Below, in pieces: positions 44,963 to 52,927 of a DNA stretch of 64,000 nucleotides. Position numbers and translations under genes: made by a program. The notes beneath the pieces are model-generated. The model saw only the letters and a program-made list of their open reading frames with translations. It had not been told where the DNA came from and searched no databases. The stretch's first letter is position 1. The number at the start of each line of letters is the position of its first letter. Origin of the DNA: Ruminococcus sp. XPD3002 (GTDB lineage Bacteria; Bacillota; Clostridia; Oscillospirales; Ruminococcaceae); assembly GCA_900119535.1 (NCBI GenBank), contig FPJT01000003.1, positions 246,546 through 310,545 of the forward strand, given 5' to 3'.

Positions 44963-45535
44963 TCACCACTCCGCATCTACTCCTGCTTTACAAAGCAGGT
45001 CTTTCAGTTTTTTTCTTGCTCGCTGCATCCTTTTCTGAACCGATACCGACGTCATGTTAAGTTCGGAAGCTATCTCTTTCGCCGTTCTGCCGTAGTAATA
45101 ATGACTCATTATAATGGAAGAATCGGGATCTCCGAGTTTTTTCACGCAGTCAAAAAGAATCCTTTTCAGCTCCTTGCGCTCGGAAGCGCTTTCAAGCCCG
45201 TTATCGGAAGGTTCTTCATTCGGTGCAAGTTCTTCGATCGGTATTATCCTGTTGTTTTTCAGCGAAAGCTTCCTGAACAGGTCAATGGACCTTCTTTTTG
45301 CGATAGTGGATATTATCCCTTTAATGTCGCCGCTGTATTTTTTTCCGGAACGCAGTGAACGGAATACGTCAATAAAGATATCTGCCACACATTCCTCGAT
45401 ATCCTCGGCAGTTCCGCAGGACCTGAGTTTATTTGCAGCTATCGCATAGACATAGGCACAGTATTCATCATATAATATACGCTGCCATGTATCAGGAGAG
45501 TCTTTCATAAGCTCCCTGAGCTGAATGTCAGTCAT
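44963..45535 (-). CDS. ECF-type RNA polymerase sigma-70 factor
   Basis: The 190-residue protein has region 2 (WQRILYDEYCAYVYAIAANKL to ISTIAKRRSIDLFRK) and region 4 (LGDPDSSIIMSHYYYGRTAKEIASELNMTSVSVQKRMQRARKKLKDLL) of ECF sigma factors and lacks regions 1 and 3. It is the first gene of the operon and likely activates its own transcription and a small stress regulon. A GAACATGTTC palindrome lies about 20 bp upstream of the start. Confidence 0.93.
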   Translation of the reverse strand: MTDIQLRELMKDSPDTWQRILYDEYCAYVYAIAANKLRSCGTAEDIEECVADIFIDVFRSLRSGKKYSGDIKGIISTIAKRRSIDLFRKLSLKNNRIIPIEELAPNEEPSDNGLESASERKELKRILFDCVKKLGDPDSSIIMSHYYYGRTAKEIASELNMTSVSVQKRMQRARKKLKDLLCKAGVDAEW

Positions 45536-45586
45536 ATTCCTTTTTCACTCCTTTTGAACATGTTCATAATCATAATCGCTCCTTCC

Positions 45587-45700
45587 GAACTAAAGTGGAC
45601 AATAATTTTCCATCAGCTTTCTCTTGATTTTTCTTGCTTTTCCTGACAGCGAACCACTTCGTCAGAAAGTCTTGAAATACGATCAGTATTATACCACAGT
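45587..45700. mobile_element. Degenerate relative of the MITE-like element
   Basis: Bases 45623-45690 align with the interior of the 30890-31049 element, sharing CTTCGTCAGAAAG and TACG/TCAGTATT blocks at roughly 80 percent identity by eye. Terminal repeats are not recognisable, so this is a remnant. The rest of the 45536-45977 gap holds only the sigma-operon start region and the next promoter. Confidence 0.5.
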
Positions 45701-45860
45701 CCGACTGAAAAAACAAGTTTTCCGCTGACATAGCAGCGTACAAATATATTAATAATCTGAAATATCGGTGTATTCTGTCAGCATTATCTCCGCCTTTTTT
45801 GTCTATCATTACAAAAATAGCCAAATTACTGCTTTTCGTCCTAAAAAAGGTCAATTTGGA

Positions 45861-45890
45861 TTGACACGCATCATTCGATTATGCTATACT
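45861..45890 (+). promoter_or_regulatory. Promoter of the lipid-type gene cluster
   Basis: TTGACA (45861-45866) and TATACT (45885-45890) are spaced by 18 bp. It is the only convincing promoter before six closely packed genes. Confidence 0.75.
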
Positions 45891-45977
45891 GTTTAGTGGC
45901 AAAAAAACAGGGCGTTACAGAGGCAAAAACTCAAAAGATCGTTTTTGCCGGACACGCTTACAGAATGGAGTGATCTG

Positions 45978-47792
45978 ATGCAGGCTGTTATACTTGCTGC
46001 CGGTATGGGAAAAAGACTGAAGGGACTTACTCGCAGCAATACAAAATGTATGGTGAAGGTCAACGGAGTTTCCCTCATCGACAGAATGCTTCACCAGCTT
46101 GAAAAGAAATCCCTTTCAAGGATAGTTATAGTTGTCGGTTATATGGCGGAGGAACTTATAAGCTACATCTCAACCCTCGGCATAAAGACTCCGATAGAAT
46201 ACATCGAGAACCCAGTCTACTACAAGACGAACAATATATACTCCCTCGCACTGGCAAAGAAACACCTTTGCAGCGATGATACACTTCTCTTTGAATCAGA
46301 CCTGATATTCGAGGATGAGGTAATAGATCTTCTGCTGGAGGATCCGAGGGATACACTCGCTCTCGTTGACAAGTACGAGAGCTGGATGGACGGCACCTGC
46401 GTTAAGCTCGACGAGGACGATAATATCGAAGCCTTCGTGACAAAGGACAGGTTCCGCTTCAACAAGATCAGAAGTTACTACAAGACGGTGAATATCTACA
46501 AATTCAGCCGTCATTTTTCTGAGACGCACTATGTTCCCTTCCTTGAAGCCTACTGTGCTGCCCTCGGAAACAACCAGTACTATGAACAGGTCCTCAAAGT
46601 CATCACTATGCTCGATGATCCTGTCATCAAGGCAAAGCGCCTGAACGGACAGCTCTGGTACGAGATAGACGATATACAGGACCTTGATATCGCCGCATCA
46701 ATGTTCGCTCCCGACGAGGATACAAGAGTCAGCCTTGTAACTTCAAGGTACGGCGGCTACTGGAGATACCCACAGCTCCTCGACTTCTGTTATCTGGTGA
46801 ACCCATATTTCCCGCCGCAGAAGCTCATCGATGAGATCAAGGCAAGCTTCGAGACTCTCCTCACACAGTACCCCTCGGGCATGGGCGTAAACTCACTTCT
46901 TGCGGCAAAGAACTTCGGCGTTGCTCAGGAGAATATCATCGTGGGCAACGGTGCAGCGGAACTGATAAAGTCCCTTATGGAGAACATAAGCGGCAGGACG
47001 GGCTTTATGCGTCCGACATTTGAAGAATACCCGAACAGATACAGCAAAGATGAGTCGGTCTCGTTCTTCCCCGATGATCCCGACCTCTCATATACTGCCG
47101 ATGACCTTATGTCCTTCTTTGAGGATAAGGATATACGAACACTTGTTGTCGTAAATCCCGATAACCCCTCAGGCAGCTACATACCGAAAAAGGATATGCT
47201 CAGGCTCGTGAAATGGAGCGCTGAACGTGATATCCGTCTTGTTATCGACGAATCCTTCGTTGACTTTGCAGACGAGGAAAATGCTACCCTCATCGATCAG
47301 GATATACTCAGTGAAAACAGGCATCTTTATGTGATGAAGAGCATATCCAAGTCCTACGGAGTTCCCGGACTTCGTCTGGGTATACTCGCTTCGGGAGATA
47401 CCGAAACAATATCTGCTATGAAGAAGGATGTTGCTATCTGGAACATCAACTCCTTCGCTGAATTCTACATGCAGATAGCAGAGAAATACAACAGTGACTA
47501 TACAGAAGCTCTCCGACTCTTCCGTGAGGAGCGCAGACGCTTTGCCGCCGCACTCACAGAGACAGGAGTACTGCGTATTATCGACTCGCAGGCAAACTAC
47601 TTCATGGCGGAGATCACAAACGGCATGACTGCTCATCAGCTGACCAAATACCTGCTTCTGAAACACTCAATACTTATCAAAGACCTTTCAAAGAAAATGA
47701 AGAACGGTCGGTATATACGCATAGCAGTCCGCGATCAGCATGATAACGACAGGCTGATATCTGCACTCAGAGTCCTGACGGAGGAAGAATGA
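45978..47792 (+). CDS. Bifunctional LicC-like nucleotidyltransferase / PLP aminotransferase-fold protein
   Basis: The 604-residue fusion has an N-terminal NTP-transferase (about 1-245): VILAAGMGKRLKGLT is the nucleotide-binding loop, and NPVYYKTNNIYSLALA is the hallmark of LicC-type phosphocholine cytidylyltransferases, with ESDLIF as the metal-binding acidic site. Residues ~255-600 are a fold-type I PLP enzyme close to HisC/CobD: NPDNPSGSYIP, VIDESFVDF and SISKSYGVPGLRLG with PLP Lys458. A CobD-like domain could decarboxylate a phospho-amino acid to an aminoalcohol phosphate, which the N-terminal domain would turn into a CDP-aminoalcohol. Transamination is the alternative. The start at 45978 follows GGAG and gives the usual MQAVILAAG N terminus. 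Confidence 0.85.
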   Translation: MQAVILAAGMGKRLKGLTRSNTKCMVKVNGVSLIDRMLHQLEKKSLSRIVIVVGYMAEELISYISTLGIKTPIEYIENPVYYKTNNIYSLALAKKHLCSDDTLLFESDLIFEDEVIDLLLEDPRDTLALVDKYESWMDGTCVKLDEDDNIEAFVTKDRFRFNKIRSYYKTVNIYKFSRHFSETHYVPFLEAYCAALGNNQYYEQVLKVITMLDDPVIKAKRLNGQLWYEIDDIQDLDIAASMFAPDEDTRVSLVTSRYGGYWRYPQLLDFCYLVNPYFPPQKLIDEIKASFETLLTQYPSGMGVNSLLAAKNFGVAQENIIVGNGAAELIKSLMENISGRTGFMRPTFEEYPNRYSKDESVSFFPDDPDLSYTADDLMSFFEDKDIRTLVVVNPDNPSGSYIPKKDMLRLVKWSAERDIRLVIDESFVDFADEENATLIDQDILSENRHLYVMKSISKSYGVPGLRLGILASGDTETISAMKKDVAIWNINSFAEFYMQIAEKYNSDYTEALRLFREERRRFAAALTETGVLRIIDSQANYFMAEITNGMTAHQLTKYLLLKHSILIKDLSKKMKNGRYIRIAVRDQHDNDRLISALRVLTEEE

Positions 47793-47793
47793 T

Positions 47794-48873
47794 ATGGTGA
47801 TAACGATAATAGGCGGCGGAAATATCGGAACACAGTTCGCCGTACACTGCGCCGCAAAAGGTCATAATGTAAGGATACTGACCTCCGCACCCGAGGTATT
47901 TGAAAAGTGCCTCACCGCAGTGGATGAGAACGGAAATGTCACTCTTTCAGGAAGTATAGACTTCGCATCAGCCGATCCCGAAAAGACTCTTTCCGACGCT
48001 GATGCCGTGTTCGTGACCTTTCCCTCAAACCTTATGAAAAAAGCCGCAGATCAGGTTTACACCTACTGCGGAAATAACACTCTTATAGGTGTAGTCCCAG
48101 GCAACGGAGGAAGTGAATGTGCATTCCGCAAATGTATCGGAAAGGGAAACACATTCTTCTGCATCGAACGTGTTCCTGCTGTGGCAAGACTCGTAAAGAA
48201 AGGCAGCATAGTACGCTCCGTCGGTTACAGGTCGGAGCTCCACGCAGCAGCTATCCCTTCTTCAGAGGCGGAACGCTGTGCTTCATTCGTGGAAGGGATA
48301 TTCGATATCCCCTGCAAGGCGGTACCCTCAATGCTCGCGCTCACTATGACTCCCTCAAACCCCGTACTCCATACCACTCGCCTTATGACGATATTCCGTG
48401 ATTACCACGAGGGAATGGTATACGACAGACTTCCGCTCTTCTACGAGGAATGGGACGATGAGACTTCCGAACTGCTCTTCCGCTGCGATGAGGAGGTCAG
48501 GAAGATATGCCGCTCACTGCCTGCGTTCGACCTCTCGGGAGTCAGATCCCTGAGAGAGCATTACGAGAGTCCGACTCCGCATCAGCTCACAGAGAAAATA
48601 CGCAGCATAAAGGCGTTCAAGGGACTCGGAACACCCTCTGTCCGCACGGAAAAGGGATTTATCCCCGATCTTCATTCAAGGTACTTCACAGCTGATTTTT
48701 CCTACGGTCTTTCTGCTATAGTACAGATAGCACATTTCGCAGGAACAGATATACCGAACCTTGAAAGCGTCCTCGCATGGTATGACGGAATAAAAAAAGA
48801 AACAGACATGTTCAGATACGAAGACTACGGTATCAGTGATACCGCTGATTTCCTCGCTTTCTACTCTTTATGA
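47794..48873 (+). CDS. Opine/octopine dehydrogenase-family NAD(P) enzyme
   Basis: The 359-residue protein has an N-terminal Rossmann motif (IIGGGNIGTQFAVHCAAKGH) and a C-terminal octopine-dehydrogenase domain (TMTPSNPVLHTTRL and SRYFTADFSYGLSAIVQIAHFAGTDIPNLESVLAWY). The family reductively condenses an amino group with a 2-oxoacid to give N-(carboxyalkyl)amino compounds. It follows the fusion gene by 1 bp, so its substrate is probably the amine made there or a precursor amino acid. That link is inference. Confidence 0.85.
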   Translation: MVITIIGGGNIGTQFAVHCAAKGHNVRILTSAPEVFEKCLTAVDENGNVTLSGSIDFASADPEKTLSDADAVFVTFPSNLMKKAADQVYTYCGNNTLIGVVPGNGGSECAFRKCIGKGNTFFCIERVPAVARLVKKGSIVRSVGYRSELHAAAIPSSEAERCASFVEGIFDIPCKAVPSMLALTMTPSNPVLHTTRLMTIFRDYHEGMVYDRLPLFYEEWDDETSELLFRCDEEVRKICRSLPAFDLSGVRSLREHYESPTPHQLTEKIRSIKAFKGLGTPSVRTEKGFIPDLHSRYFTADFSYGLSAIVQIAHFAGTDIPNLESVLAWYDGIKKETDMFRYEDYGISDTADFLAFYSL

Positions 48874-48936
48874 GCGAGACTTCCGCTCCGCACAGCAAGC
48901 GGAGCTTATTTGCATATAAAACAGGAGGCAAGTCTG

Positions 48937-51567
48937 ATGAAGACATACGGACAGCAGGATTACCGGAAGAAAATGGACAGGGTTTTTGCCCGCACTCCCG
49001 GCAAGACTGCTATTGTAAACTGCATAAACGAAAACGAACAGCGTCGGTACACATACCGCAAGCTTCAGAAAATGACGGAGCATATCAGGCGCGTACTTGA
49101 ACACAGCGGCATCCGTCCCGGAGAGCGCATCGCTGTATTGACAAGACCTTCGGCTGACATGGCGGTAACTCTCCTTGCGCTCGCATATCTCGGCTATACT
49201 GCCGTGATACCTGACGTACTGCTGCCCGAGGCTGAACAGAAACGTCTGCTGCGGCTGACCGAACCCTCGGCTGTGATAACAACTGATGACCTCTGCGGAA
49301 AACTCGGCAGGGAGCTGACGGAACATATACCCGTATTCAGGCTTATTTCAGGAAGATCACCTATGGTACCGCTGAACGGCAAACTGAAAAAACGCAGTAT
49401 CTCAAAGCTGCCCTGCAATAAGGACATCATCGCCATACTCTTTTCATCGGGAACGACAGGAAGCGTCAAGGGCGTTGAAGTTACATACCAGTCCATATTC
49501 TACGCACATAAGGCAGGTATCTCATACGGCAACTATGTTGATAATTCGCCGCATTTTCTCCAGATACTCCCCCTCTCCCACGTTGCAGGCTTCACGATGC
49601 TCCACATCAACCTTACACTCGGTGCCGAAATGGGATTTGTACCCGAGCTGACAGCGGCAGGACTCACCCTCGGCCTTAAGGTCTATCAGCCGACGCACAT
49701 GATAATGATACCGAAGGTGTACGAGACCATACACAAAAAGATGCTGGCAGAGATAGAAAAGCGTCCTGCACCTGTGAGAACTGCTTTCAGTGCATGTAAG
49801 GGCATCACCTCGGCAGTACGCAAAAAAACAGGCATCAGGCTCCGTTTCCTGACGAGACCTTTCTACTCGCAGGCACTTGGAAGCCGTATCATCATACTCG
49901 GCTGCGGCGCTGCACCCTGCGATCAGGAGACTGTTGACTTTTTCCTCGATCTCGGCATAGAATTCCTCAACGCCTACGGCTCGACTGAAGCTTCCTTCCC
50001 GATAACCGCTTCGTCCATGAGGGACAACTATCCGAACAAGGGCGCAGGAAATGTACATCAGTTCCCATTCATCGATATCCGCATCGAAAACGATGAGATA
50101 CTTGTAAGATCGGAACTCATGATGAACGGCTATTTCCGCGATCCCGAAAGCACAAAGAACGCCTTCACAGAGGACGGATATCTCAAAACAGGCGACCTCG
50201 GCTATATCGACGAGGAAGGCTACCTCTACATCACAGGAAGGCGCAAGGAGACTATTCAGCTCAGTAACGGCAACAAGGTCTCGGCACCGGATGTTGACAG
50301 CTACTATCAGGCTCTTTGCGGCGATATCCCTGTTGCCTGCTGCGGAGTTCCCGACGACTATATGGATACGGAACGACTCGTGCTCTTCATCGAGACCGAC
50401 AAGCCCGAAAGTCAGGAGATTGTTAAACTGAAAGAAACGCTCAGGAGCCGCTCAGAGTCCGCAGGAAGTCTTTACAGGCTCGCTGATATAATGTGTATCC
50501 CCGAACTTCCCCGAACTACTCTCGGCAAGATACAGCGTTTCAGGCTCCGTCAGACAGCCGAGTCTGCTCTGAACGAACCTGACGAGGATATCATTCTTCC
50601 ATGTACCCTTCGTGCCGAGACAAAGGACTACCCCACATTCACAGAGGGCGTTTGCAGTATCATAAGCAAGTATGTCCCCGAAGGTACTGCCGTAACTCCC
50701 GATTCCCTCATAACCGAGGAGCTTTTCATAGACTCGATAACCATGTTCGAGATTTGTTCGGAATTACAGACAGTTTACGGTACCGACTTCATGGACCGGC
50801 TCGACAATGTACGTACAGTTCAGGACCTTATCAATATCGTCGGTATCAGCGGATGCTCACCTGTCCGCCGTGCCGCCGGCAAAAAGACGGACGTCCGCAA
50901 TTATCCGCTGAAACGCAATTCCTCGGACATCTTCCTCCTTGACGCTTTCATGCGCCTTTCGGATAAGGTGTATGACATAAAGGCTTTCGGTACCGAGAAC
51001 CTGCGGCCTGATGGTCACTATATCTTCTGTCCGAACCACGAAAGTCACCTTGACGGTCTGTGGGTAATGACTGCACTGCGAAAGCACCTTTACTGCACCG
51101 CTCTCGCCTGCCTTGCAAAGCAGGAACACCTCGACAACGCAGTATCACGAAAGATGATACGTATACTCGGCGGCATTCCTATAGACCGGAGCGGCAACCC
51201 TGCACCTGCCCTCGAACAAGCTGTCAAGGTCATCAGAAAGGCTGACAGACAGTTCCTCGTTCACCCCGAGGGAACACGTACAAGGGACGGCTCAATGGGC
51301 GAATTCAAGAAGGGCGTTGCGGGACTTTCCATAGATACGGGAGTTCCTCTCGTTCCCGTCTATATAGACGGAGCATACCGCATTTACCCTGCGGACAGAC
51401 TTCTTCCGAGAATACATGACTCGGACACACATAAGCGTCTGCCACTGCGGATATTCTTCGGTGAACCCATATACCCGCAGAAGGACGATACCCCTGATAC
51501 GCTGACGCAGAAACTGCGGTCCGCAGTTGAGGCACTGAGAGACGGAACAGGAGCTGATAAGGGATGA
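48937..51567 (+). CDS. Acyl-AMP ligase - acyl carrier protein - PlsC acyltransferase fusion
   Basis: The 876-residue protein has three parts. Residues 1-~530 are an adenylate-forming acyl ligase (LFSSGTTGSVKGVE, NAYGSTEASFP, YLKTGDLGYIDEEGYLYITGR, RTTLGKIQRFRL). Residues ~560-640 are an acyl carrier domain with phosphopantetheine Ser600 (LFIDSITMFEI). Residues ~670-876 are a 1-acylglycerol-phosphate-type acyltransferase (NHESHLD as the HX4D motif, VHPEGTRTRDGSMGEFKKG). It could activate a free fatty acid, hold it on its own carrier and esterify a lysolipid, rather like Aas of E. coli but in another order and with a built-in ACP. AGGAGG 8 nt before the ATG at 48937 fixes the start. Confidence 0.88.
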   Translation: MKTYGQQDYRKKMDRVFARTPGKTAIVNCINENEQRRYTYRKLQKMTEHIRRVLEHSGIRPGERIAVLTRPSADMAVTLLALAYLGYTAVIPDVLLPEAEQKRLLRLTEPSAVITTDDLCGKLGRELTEHIPVFRLISGRSPMVPLNGKLKKRSISKLPCNKDIIAILFSSGTTGSVKGVEVTYQSIFYAHKAGISYGNYVDNSPHFLQILPLSHVAGFTMLHINLTLGAEMGFVPELTAAGLTLGLKVYQPTHMIMIPKVYETIHKKMLAEIEKRPAPVRTAFSACKGITSAVRKKTGIRLRFLTRPFYSQALGSRIIILGCGAAPCDQETVDFFLDLGIEFLNAYGSTEASFPITASSMRDNYPNKGAGNVHQFPFIDIRIENDEILVRSELMMNGYFRDPESTKNAFTEDGYLKTGDLGYIDEEGYLYITGRRKETIQLSNGNKVSAPDVDSYYQALCGDIPVACCGVPDDYMDTERLVLFIETDKPESQEIVKLKETLRSRSESAGSLYRLADIMCIPELPRTTLGKIQRFRLRQTAESALNEPDEDIILPCTLRAETKDYPTFTEGVCSIISKYVPEGTAVTPDSLITEELFIDSITMFEICSELQTVYGTDFMDRLDNVRTVQDLINIVGISGCSPVRRAAGKKTDVRNYPLKRNSSDIFLLDAFMRLSDKVYDIKAFGTENLRPDGHYIFCPNHESHLDGLWVMTALRKHLYCTALACLAKQEHLDNAVSRKMIRILGGIPIDRSGNPAPALEQAVKVIRKADRQFLVHPEGTRTRDGSMGEFKKGVAGLSIDTGVPLVPVYIDGAYRIYPADRLLPRIHDSDTHKRLPLRIFFGEPIYPQKDDTPDTLTQKLRSAVEALRDGTGADKG

Positions 51568-52163
51568 ATATAGGAATAGATGTTGACGGAGTTCTGCTCA
51601 ATACGCACAAGTTCATGCTGAAATACGGACAGCGCTTCTTCAGGAAGAAGCCTGTTGAACCCTCGGGCTATACGATAGAGGAGATGTTCGGCGTGGACGG
51701 GATACCCGTACTGCTGTTCGGAATGAGGTGGTTCCTGCCATACTATTGCAGGAAGTTCCCCCCTTACCCGAATTCGGCAAAGGTATACAAAGAGCTGAAA
51801 AACAGCGGAAACACGATATGGCAGATAACTGCACGAAAGTTCGCACTTCAGCATTCTCCCCTCGGCAGATACAGTTACAATGCGCTGAAAAAATGGCTCA
51901 GCAGGAACGGTTTCTGCTATGACAGGCTTCTGCTCTGCGATGAGCACAGAGCGGCTCAGGAAAAGCTGAGCTTCTGCCTTAAGCACGGCATTGACATAAT
52001 GATGGAGGATAATCCCGATACTGCCATGACACTTGCAGGAAACGGTATAAAGGTGCTTCTCTTTGATGCACCCTATAACCGCAAGGCGGTATCCGAAAAC
52101 CTTATAAGAGTAAAAAACTGGGATGAAGCCGAAAGGTATCTCAGGGACCAGAATATAATATAA
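51564..52163 (+). CDS. HAD-superfamily phosphatase, 5'-nucleotidase (NT5C)-like
   Basis: The 199-residue protein starts with the HAD nucleophile motif NIGIDVDGVLL (Asp6, Asp8), has QITAR as motif II and LLLCDEHR/MMEDNPDTA as motif IV-like acidic residues. It resembles small NT5C-type phosphatases. It overlaps the upstream gene by 4 bp and is thus coupled to the lipid-type cluster. It could remove the phosphate from a headgroup intermediate or from CMP. Substrate unknown. Confidence 0.82.
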   Translation: MNIGIDVDGVLLNTHKFMLKYGQRFFRKKPVEPSGYTIEEMFGVDGIPVLLFGMRWFLPYYCRKFPPYPNSAKVYKELKNSGNTIWQITARKFALQHSPLGRYSYNALKKWLSRNGFCYDRLLLCDEHRAAQEKLSFCLKHGIDIMMEDNPDTAMTLAGNGIKVLLFDAPYNRKAVSENLIRVKNWDEAERYLRDQNII

Positions 52164-52177
52164 AGGAGCATATTATC

Positions 52178-52927
52178 ATGAGCGATAATAAAAAAGAAGA
52201 AAAACTCAGAAAGAAACAGGAAAAGGCTGAAAAGAAAAAGGCAGAGAGCATAAGACCTGACCAGTCGGGCGCAAAGAATGCACCGCTTAAGACAGTTCCG
52301 AGCCTGCTGGAGAGAAAGTTTGCGGACTTCAACTACAAGTTCGCCTATCTCATACCCGAGACCGTACATCCCAACGTTGTAACTACCTTCGGTATCATCG
52401 CAGGACTTCTCGGTTCGGTGTGTTTCTTCCTCGGCACGTTCTCAAAGCTGTTCTTCATCGGCGCAATAGTCGGTCTTCTCATTCACATCGTATGCGACAA
52501 CCTTGACGGATATATGGCACGTACACGTAATCAGAAATCGCTCCGCGGAGGCTTTTACGATATCATGTCCGATACCCTTGTATGCACATTCACTCTGCTG
52601 TTCATCGGTCTCTCATCCTACGGACACCTTGAATTTGCCGCTTTCGGTGCGCCGCTCTACGGAATACATATGCTCTGCACAATGCACTACATAATGATCT
52701 ACAACGAGTTCCCCTTTCCGCCATTCGGTCCCTTTGAGATACACCTTACATACATAATCGTGGCTGTACTCAACATGATCCTCGGACCTGTAACCCTCTT
52801 CCACATCGGCTCGTTCCCGATCATGCTCCTCGATATCATAATGATACCAATGCTTATCGGTGCAGCCGCTGAGATATGCAGAATGGCGTTCACGCTGTTC
52901 TTCAGACTCAAGAAGGAGGGAAGATGA
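52178..52927 (+). CDS. CDP-alcohol phosphatidyltransferase-family enzyme
   Basis: The 249-residue protein begins with ~45 Lys/Glu-rich residues, then about six TM helices. It bears the complete family signature D-x2-D-G-x2-A-R-x8-G-x3-D-x3-D: DNLDGYMAR, eight residues, GGFYDIMSD. The four Asp bind Mg and the CDP-alcohol. It would transfer a phospho-alcohol from a CDP-activated headgroup onto a lipid acceptor, or diacylglycerol-type CDP onto an alcohol. The cytidylyltransferase in the same operon favours the former. AAAGGAG is the ribosome binding site. Confidence 0.93.
   Translation: MSDNKKEEKLRKKQEKAEKKKAESIRPDQSGAKNAPLKTVPSLLERKFADFNYKFAYLIPETVHPNVVTTFGIIAGLLGSVCFFLGTFSKLFFIGAIVGLLIHIVCDNLDGYMARTRNQKSLRGGFYDIMSDTLVCTFTLLFIGLSSYGHLEFAAFGAPLYGIHMLCTMHYIMIYNEFPFPPFGPFEIHLTYIIVAVLNMILGPVTLFHIGSFPIMLLDIIMIPMLIGAAAEICRMAFTLFFRLKKEGR

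Noticed and set aside
47169-47666. Minus-strand ORF inside the nucleotidyltransferase-aminotransferase gene
   Set aside because: It lies opposite the PLP domain, has unusual Cys/His-rich composition and no start signal.
45978-47792. Phosphonate biosynthesis fusion (PntC with AEP transaminase)
   Set aside because: The PLP domain looks like the HisC/CobD type, and no PEP mutase or phosphonopyruvate decarboxylase gene is visible in the window.
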